64,000 nucleotides of DNA from CAZRHH01 sp964599885 (GTDB lineage Bacteria > Chloroflexota > Dehalococcoidia > DSTF01 > JACRBR01): the NCBI GenBank assembly GCA_964599885.1, contig CAZRHH010000006.1, positions 1 through 64,000 on the forward strand. Reading direction: 5' to 3'. The notes under the pieces are model-generated. The model ran no database searches, was not told where the DNA came from, and worked only from the letters and a program-made list of their open reading frames with translations. Both the position numbers and the translations under genes were made by a program. This document shows, one piece after another, positions 7,324-16,300 of the stretch. Every line of letters starts with the position of its first letter. The first letter of the stretch is position 1.

Positions 7324-10300
7324 GTGAGACGAATATTGCTTCCACGGTTGGGAGCGCTCCTCATCGCCGGCGTACTCGGCTTTGTGGGGCTTGTGGGCAT
7401 TCAGTCCACGGGCGTCGCAGAGGCCGGGAGCGATCCGGGATGGAGCCCCCCGCCGGGCGTCGACTGGCAGATCTGCCCAGGCGACGACGACGTGGGCTCG
7501 GCGATAAGCGTCGCATTGTCCCATCACGGACAAGCGAGCGCATCGTGCGAGACCGGTGAAGGTGATGGCGATCCGGCGACCGGCCAATCCGGCAACACCG
7601 TCGGTATCGCGCTGGCAGACGAGGGTGACGCCACGTCTTCAGCAACATCAGGTAACTCAGGTCCGAGCACCGGAACTGCCACTGGCGGTAACACCGGCTC
7701 GGCCAACTCGGGCTCCAGTGGCACGGCCAACTCCGGCAACACTGGCGGCTCCAACGCAGCGTCCACCGGCACATCCGGGGACACAGGGCCGGCATCGACT
7801 GCTCCCGGCGCGGGATCAGACGCTGGCTCAGGTGATGGCGGCAGCGGCGGCGACGCCGGTGACGCAGGATCCGATCCGCTCGCCGCTTCCGGCGACACGG
7901 ACACAGGCGGCACCGGTGGTACCGGTGACGCGGCAGCGATCAACGAAGGCGGCGCCAATGGTGGTGCCGTCGCAGGGACGGGTGACTCAGGAAACAGCGG
8001 CGACTCTGGAAACTCTGGCAACGCCAGTTCGGACCCCGACGTTGACTCGGGCGACGCTGGCGATGGCGGAGACTCCGGTGACGCCGACTCGGACGCCGAC
8101 GCAACAGGCGTCGCGGTGTCCGGAAATTCCACGGCCAACCCGGTAGCGACATCGGGTAACACCGGTAACTCCGGTAACGCGACGTCAAACCCGCAAGCAA
8201 GTGCATCTTCAGGTAACTCGACTGCCGGCGCCGTTGCATCGTCTGGCAACTCGGGTAACGTCATCGGAATCGCGTTCGCAGATGGTGGCGGCAACGCCAA
8301 CGTCAACGCGACCTCCGGTAACACAGGGGCGGCCGTGGCGACGGCGACTGGCGGCACAACCGGCAGCGCAACGTCGACAGCGACCGGCACAGCGAACTCC
8401 GGCGCGACCGGCGATTCGAATGCGACGGCGAATGGCACAGCGGGTGATACCGGCAATGCCACGTCTAACCCGCAGTCGGACTCCTCGGCGACAACTGGCG
8501 ATGGCGGCACGGGCGGGAACTCTGGCAATGCCAGTGCCGACCCGACGGTAATCTCCGGCGACACCGATACAGGTGACACCGGCGGCACCGGCAACAGCAC
8601 CGCGATCAGTCAGGACTTCATCGACTTTGTGCGTGAATCGTTTGCAGCTATCCTCGCAAGCCTCGAGGCACAAGCGGCAAGTGGCAACTCAGGCAACAGC
8701 GGTGACTCCGGCAACTCCGGCAACGCCTCCTCCGACCCCGACGTGACGTCGGGCGACGCGGGTGATGGTGGCGACTCCGGCGATGCCGACTCTGACGCGA
8801 CCGCGGACGGCGTTGCCGTCTCGGGCGACTCGACGGCGAGTCCGGTGGCAACATCGGGCGACACCGGCGACTCCGGCGATGCCACCTCGAACCCCGAGGC
8901 ACACGCATCGTCCGGCGACTCAACGGCGGGTGCGAGCGCGCACTCCGGCGACTCCGGCTCCGTGACTGGCATCGTGTTCTCGAACGGCGACGCGAATGTC
9001 AACATCACGTCCGGTAACACCGGCGACGCAATTGCAACCGCAACGGGCGGCACCACTGGTAACGCGAGCGCTAGCGCTACCGGTAACGCGACGTCCGGCG
9101 ACACGGGTGACTCGAACGCAACCGCGACCGGCACTGCCGGTGACACGGGCAACGCGACGTCGAACCCTGTCTCCAACTCTTCAGCGGACTCGGGCGATGG
9201 CGGCGACGGTGGCGACTCCGGCGACGCGTCTTCCGACCCAACCGTGATCTCGGGCGACACCGACACCGGCGACACCGGTGACACCGGTAACGCTGTAGCG
9301 ATCGCGGATGGTGGTGGTAACGACGTTGGCGGCGCACTCGCTTCGACGGGTGACTCCGGCAACAGCGGCGACTCCGGCAACTCCGGCAACGCCAGCTCTG
9401 ACCCCGACGTTGAGTCGGGCGATGGCGGCGATGGCGGCGACAGCGGCAACGCCGACTCCGATGCGGACGCCACGGGCGTTGCTGTTTCTGGCAACTCCAC
9501 GGCGAGCCCGCACGCCTACTCGGGCGATACCGGCGACTCGGGCGATGCGGAAGCAAGCCCGACGAGCAACGCCTCGAGCGGCGACTCCAGCGCCTACGCC
9601 GGTGCGCACACCGGCGACTCTGGTTCGATCACCGGCATCGTCTTCGGCGATGACGACTGCTGCAACGATGACTGTGGCTGCGGCAACAGCAACGGCAGCG
9701 CGACGAACCTCACGGCGACGTCCGGCAACACCGGCGCAGCGGTCGCGACCGCGGTCGGCGGCGACACGGGCAACGCTACGGCTACCTCGACGGGCAATGC
9801 GACGTCCGGTAACACGGGCGACTCCAACGCTACGGCCACCGGCACCGCCGGCGACACGGGCGACGCAACGTCCAACCCGGACGCCGACTCCTCGGCGACG
9901 ACGGGCGATGGCGGCGAAGGTGGCGACAGCGGCAACGCTGACTCCGACCCCACCGTCATCTCGGGCGACACCGACACCGGCGACAGCGGTTCCACCGGCA
10001 ACGCGGCCGCGACCTCGTCCTACGGCGATGTCGAGAACGGCGGCGGTACGGCAATCGCTTCAACCGGCGACACCGGCAACAGCGGCGACTCCGGTAACTC
10101 CGGCAACGCCAGCTCCGACCCCGACGTTGACTCGGGCGACGCTGGCGACGGCGGCGACTCCGGCGACGCCGACTCCGACGCGGATGCCACGGGTATTGCC
10201 ATCTCCGGCAACTCCACGGCCAACCCGCACGCCTACTCGGGCGACACCGGCGACTCAGGCGACGCGGAAGCGAACCCCGAGAGCAACGCCTACACGGGCG

Positions 10301-13300
10301 ATTCGGACGCGGACGCTCACGCGTCCACGGGTGACTCCGGTCACATCGTTGGCATCGTCAACGGCGACGATGGCTGCGGCTGCGACGACCACGGCAGCGG
10401 CAACTCCACCAACGTGACCATCGGCTCCGGCGACTCCGGAGAAGCAGTAGCGACGGCAACCGGTGGCGACACCGGCGACGCCACCGCGACTTCGACCGGC
10501 GACGCCACTTCGGGCGACACCGGCGACTCCAACGCCACGGCCACCGGCACCGCCGGTGACACGGGCGATGCTGAGACCAACCCCGAAGCCGACTCCAGCG
10601 CCGACAGCGGCAATGGCGGCGACGGTGGCGACAGCGGCGACGCAAGCTCCCACCCGACGGTGATCTCTGGTGACACCGACACGGGCTGCACGTGCTCCAG
10701 CGGCGACGCGGTTGCGATCAGCGAAGGTGGCGACTATGACGGCGGGATCTCCGGCGCCATCGCAACCACCGGCGACACGGGCAACAGCGGCGACTCTGGC
10801 AACTCCGGCAACGCCTCATCCGACCCCTACGTGGACTCGGGCGACGGCGGCGACGGCGGCGACAGCGGCGACGCTGACTCCGATGCGGACGCGACGGGCA
10901 TCGCCATCTCCGGCGACTCCGAAGCGAGCCCGGAAGCAGAGTCTGGCTACACCGGTGACTCGGGCAACGCGGAAGCGAACCCCACGAGCCACGCGGACAG
11001 CGGCGACTCCTCGGCAACTGCCCAGGCGGGCGGCTGCGGCTGCTCCGGCGGCGACACCGGCCACGTGGTCGGCATCGTCAACGGCGGCAGCGGCAGCACG
11101 ACGACCACGATGACCTCCGGCGACGGTGGCGATGCCACGGCCACGGCAACCGGTGGCGACACCGGCGACGCGGACGCGACGTCCACCGGCACGGCGACAT
11201 CGGGCGACACCGGCGACTCGAACGCCGAAGCCACCGGCACCGCCGGTGACACGGGCGACGCTTCGACGGACCCCTCTGCCGACTCTTCGGCGACGACGGG
11301 CGATGGCGGCGATGGCGGCGACAGCGGCAACGCTGACTCCGACTCGACGGTCATCTCCGGCGACACCGACACCGGCGACAGCGGCTCCAGCGGCGACGCT
11401 GCTGCCCTGTACGAAGGCAATGGCAACGGCGGAATCTCGGGTGCGATCGCGGCTACCGGTGACACCGGTAACAGCGGCGACTCCGGCAACTCCGGCAACG
11501 CCAGCTCGGACCCCGATGTCGACTCCGGCGACGCAGGCGACGGTGGCGACACCGGCGATGCGGACTCCGACGCGGATGCCACGGGTATTGCCATCTCCGG
11601 CAACTCCACGGCCAACCCGCACGCCTACTCTGGCGACACGGGCGACTCGGGCGATGCGGAAGCAAACCCCGACAGCCACGCCGACAGCGGCGACTCCGAT
11701 GCATACGCAGGCGCATCCACCGGCGACACCGGCCACGTGGTCGGCATCGTCAATGGCGGCGATGGCTGCGGTTGCGACAACGGCGACGACGATGGCAGCG
11801 ACACCGACGTGACGCTCACGACGGGCGACGGCGGCGACGCTGACGCTCTGGCTGAGGGTGGCGACACGGGCGATGCCACCGCCGACGCTGATGGTGACGC
11901 CACCTCCGGCGACACCGGCGACTCCAACGCCACGGCCACCGGCACTGCCGGTGACACGGGCGATGCCGAGACGAACCCCGAAGCCGACTCGACCGCGGAC
12001 AGCGGCGATGGCGGCGACGGTGGCGACTCCGGCGATGCCTCCTCCGACCCGACTGTGATCTCGGGCGACACGGACACCGGCGACACTGGGTCGTCCGGCG
12101 ACGCGGCCGCGATCAGCGAGAGCGGAAGCAGCAACGGCTGCAACATTTGTCCGACGACCGTGGAGAACGGCGACAGCGTTGGCGGCGGGCTCTCCGGCGC
12201 GATTGCGGTCACGGGTGACACGGGCAACAGCGGCGACTCTGGCGACTCTGGCGATGCTTCTTCGGACCCGTATGTGGACTCCGGCGATGGCGGCGACGGT
12301 GGCGACAGCGGCGACGCTGACTCGGATGCGGACGCCTCGGGCGTCGCCGTTTCGGGCGACTCCACGGCGAGCCCGCACGCCTCCTCTGGCGACACGGGCA
12401 ACTCGGGCGATGCGGAAGCGAACCCCGACAGCCACGCCGACAGCGGCGACTCCACCGCGATTGCAGGCGCAGCCACGGGCGACACCGGTGACATCACCGG
12501 CATCGTCAACGGCGGCAGCGATTGCGGATGCGACGACGAGGGCGATGGCAGCGACACCACGGCCGACATGACGACGGGCGATGGCGGCGATGCCACTTCC
12601 ACGGCGACCGGTGGCGACACCGGCGACGCGGATGCGACCTCGACAGGTACAGCGACCTCGGGCGACACGGGCGACTCGAACGCCGAAGCCACCGGCACCG
12701 CCGGTGACACAGGCGACGCTTCGACCGACCCGTCGGCCGACTCCTCAGCGACCACCGGCGACGGTGGCGACGGTGGCGACAGCGGCGACGCGAGCTCGGA
12801 CCCGGTGGTGGTGTCTGGTGACACCGACACCGGCTGCACATGCTCCAGCGGCGACGCGGTAGCCATCAACTCCGGCGACGGCAACGGCGGCTACGAGAAC
12901 GGAGACCAGAACGGTCTGGTTGGCGGCATCTCGGGCGCCATCGCGGTCAGCGGCGACACGGGCAACAGCGGCGACTCCGGCGACTCCGGCAACGCCTCCT
13001 CGGACCCCGATGTCGACTCCGGCGACGCAGGCGACGGTGGCGACACCGGCGATGCGGACTCCTACGCTGGTTCGGAAGGCGTCGCCATCTCGGGCGATTC
13101 CACGTCGAACCCGCACGCGTACTCTGGCGACACAGGCTACTCCGGCGATGCGGAAGCAAAGCCTGACAGCCACGCCGACAGCGGCGACTCGACGGCGATT
13201 GCCGAAGCCGGCGGCTGCGGCTGCTCCGGCGGCGACACCGGCGACATCACCGGCATCGTCAACGGCGGCAGCGGCTGCGGTTGCGATGACACCGATGGCG

Positions 13301-16300
13301 GCAGCGACACGACCGCAACTCTCACGACGGGCGACGGCGGCGACGCTGACGCCCTGGCCGAGGGTGGCGACACGGGCGATGCCACTGCGGACGCCGACGC
13401 CGATGCCACCAGCGGTGACACCGGCGACTCCAACGCCACGGCTACCGGCACTGCCGGTGACACGGGCGACGCCGAGACCAACCCCGAAGCCGACTCCACC
13501 GCCGACAGCGGCGATGGCGGCGACGGTGGCGACTCCGGCGATGCCTCCTCCGGCCCGATCGTGATCTCGGGCGACACCGACACCGGCGACACTGGGTCGT
13601 CGGGCGATGCGGCCGCGATCAACGAAGGCGGAAGTGGCGAGTGCTGCGCACCAGCGCTCGTGAACGGCGATGTGAACGGCCTTCACGGCGGAATCTCCGG
13701 CGCGATCGCAGTCACCGGCGACACGGGCAACAGCGGCGACTCTGGCGACTCCGGCAATGCTTCTTCGGACCCCGACGTGGAGTCCGGCTACGGCGGCGAC
13801 GGCGGCGACAGCGGCGACGCGGACTCTGATGCGGACGCGAAGGGCGTCGCCATCTCCGGCGACTCCGAAGCGAGCCCGCACGCCTCCTCTGGCGACACGG
13901 GCGACTCGGGCGATGCGGAAGCAAAGCCTGACAGCCACGCCGACAGCGGCGACTCCACCGCGGTTGCGGGCGCGGCCACGGGCGACACTGGTGACATCAC
14001 CGGTATCGTCAATGGCGGCAGCGATTGCGGTTGCGACCACAGCGACGGCGGCAGCGACACCACGGCCGACATGACGACAGGCGACGGCGGCGACGCGATC
14101 GCGACGGCAACCGGTGGCGACACCGGCGACGCCGACGCGACCACCGATGCCGACGCAACGTCTGGCGACACGGGCGACTCGAACGCCGAAGCCACCGGCA
14201 CCGCCGGTGACACAGGCGACGCGTCGACCGACCCGTCGGCTGACTCCTCAGCGACCACCGGCGATGGTGGCGACGGCGGCGACAGCGGCGACGCTGACTC
14301 CGACCCGATCGTCATCTCCGGCAACACCGACACCGGCGACACCGGGTCGTCCGGCGACGCTGCCGCGACCCACGAGGGTGACGGTGGCCTTATCTCCGGG
14401 GCAATCGCAGTGACCGGTGACACCGGCAACAGCGGCGACTCCGGCAACTCGGGCGACGCCTCCTCGGATCCCGACGTCTCGTCTGGCGACGCAGGCGACG
14501 GTGGCGAGAGCGGCGATGCCGACTCCTACGCGGATGCCACAGGCATCGCCATTTCGGGCGATTCCGAGGCGAACCCGCACGCGTACTCCGGCGACACGGG
14601 CGACTCAGGCGACGCGGAAGCAAAGCCTGACAGCCACGCCGACAGCGGCGACTCGACGGCGATTGCCGAAGCTGGCGGCTGCGGCTGCCACGGCGGCGAC
14701 ACGGGCGACATCACCGGCATCGTCAACGGCGGCAGCGGCTGCGGTTGCGATGACACGGACGGCGGCAGCGACACCGACGCGACTCTCACCACCGGCGACA
14801 GCGGCGACGCTGACGCCCTGGCCGAGGGTGGCGACACGGGCGATGCCACCGCCGATGCCGACGGCGAAGCCACCAGCGGCGACACCGGCGACTCCAACGC
14901 CACGGCCACCGGCACCGCCGGTGACACGGGCGACGCTGAGACCAACCCCGAAGCCGACTCCACCGCCGACAGCGGCGATGGCGGCGACGGTGGCGACAGC
15001 GGCGATGCAAGCTCCGACCCGATCGTCATTTCCGGCGACACGGACACGGGCTGCACGTGCTCCAGCGGCGACGCGGTTGCCATCAACGATGGCGGCAGCA
15101 GCCTCATCTCCGGCGCCATTGCGGTGACCGGTGACACGGGCAACAGCGGCGACTCTGGCAACTCCGGCGACGCCTCCTCCGACCCCTACGTGGACTCGGG
15201 CGACGGCGGCGACGGTGGTGACAGCGGCAACGCTGACTCCGACGCCGATGCGTTCGGCAAGGCGATTTCCGGCGACTCCAAGGCGAGTCCGGAAGCGCAG
15301 TCGGGCGACACGGGCGACTCAGGCGACGCGGAAGCGAACCCCGATAGCTCGGCGTACAGCGGCGACTCCACGGCGATCGCCGGCGCGGCCACAGGCGACT
15401 CCGGTGACATCATCGGCGTCGTCAATGGCGGCAGCGGCTGCGGCGGCTGTGATGACAGCTGCGGCGGTTGCGACAACTGGACCGACGACACCGACTGCGG
15501 TTGCGCCGGTGGCAACGACACGACGGCCGACATGACGTCGGGCGACAGTGGCGACGCCATCTCCACGGCGACCGGTGGCGACACCGGCGACGCGGACGCA
15601 ACCTCGACCGGTACAGCGACCTCGGGCGACACGGGCGACTCGAACGCCGAAGCCACCGGCACCGCCGGTGACACAGGCGACGCGTCGACCGACCCGTCGG
15701 CTGACTCCTCAGCGACCACCGGCGATGGTGGCGACGGCGGCGACAGCGGCGACGCTGACTCCGACCCGATCGTCATCTCCGGCAGCACCGACACCGGCGA
15801 TTCCGGCAGCACCGGCCACGCCGTCGCCATCAACGGCGACGACGACAACGGTCTGGGCGGCCTGATCTCCGGCGCGGTGGCTGTTACCGGCGACTCCGGC
15901 AACAGCGGCGACTCCGGCAACTCCGGCGACGCCAGCTCTGACCCCGACGTCTCGTCGGGCGATGCTGGCGACGGCGGCGACACCGGCGACGCTGACTCCG
16001 ACGCGGACGCCACCGGCATCGCCATCTCCGGCGATTCCAAGGCGAGCCCGGAAGCGTACTCTGGCGACACCGGCAATTCGGGCGACGCGGAAGCGAACCC
16101 CGAGAGCAAGGCCTCCAGCGGCGACTCCACGGCACTCGCAGGCGCCCACTCCGGCGACACCGGTGGCATCATCGGTATCGTCAACGGTGGCAGCGGCTGC
16201 GGTTGCGACGGCAGCGGAGACACCAGTGCCACACTGACCACCGGGGACAGCGGCGTTGCCGATGCCCTGGCGGAAGGTGGCGACACCGGCGACGCGACGG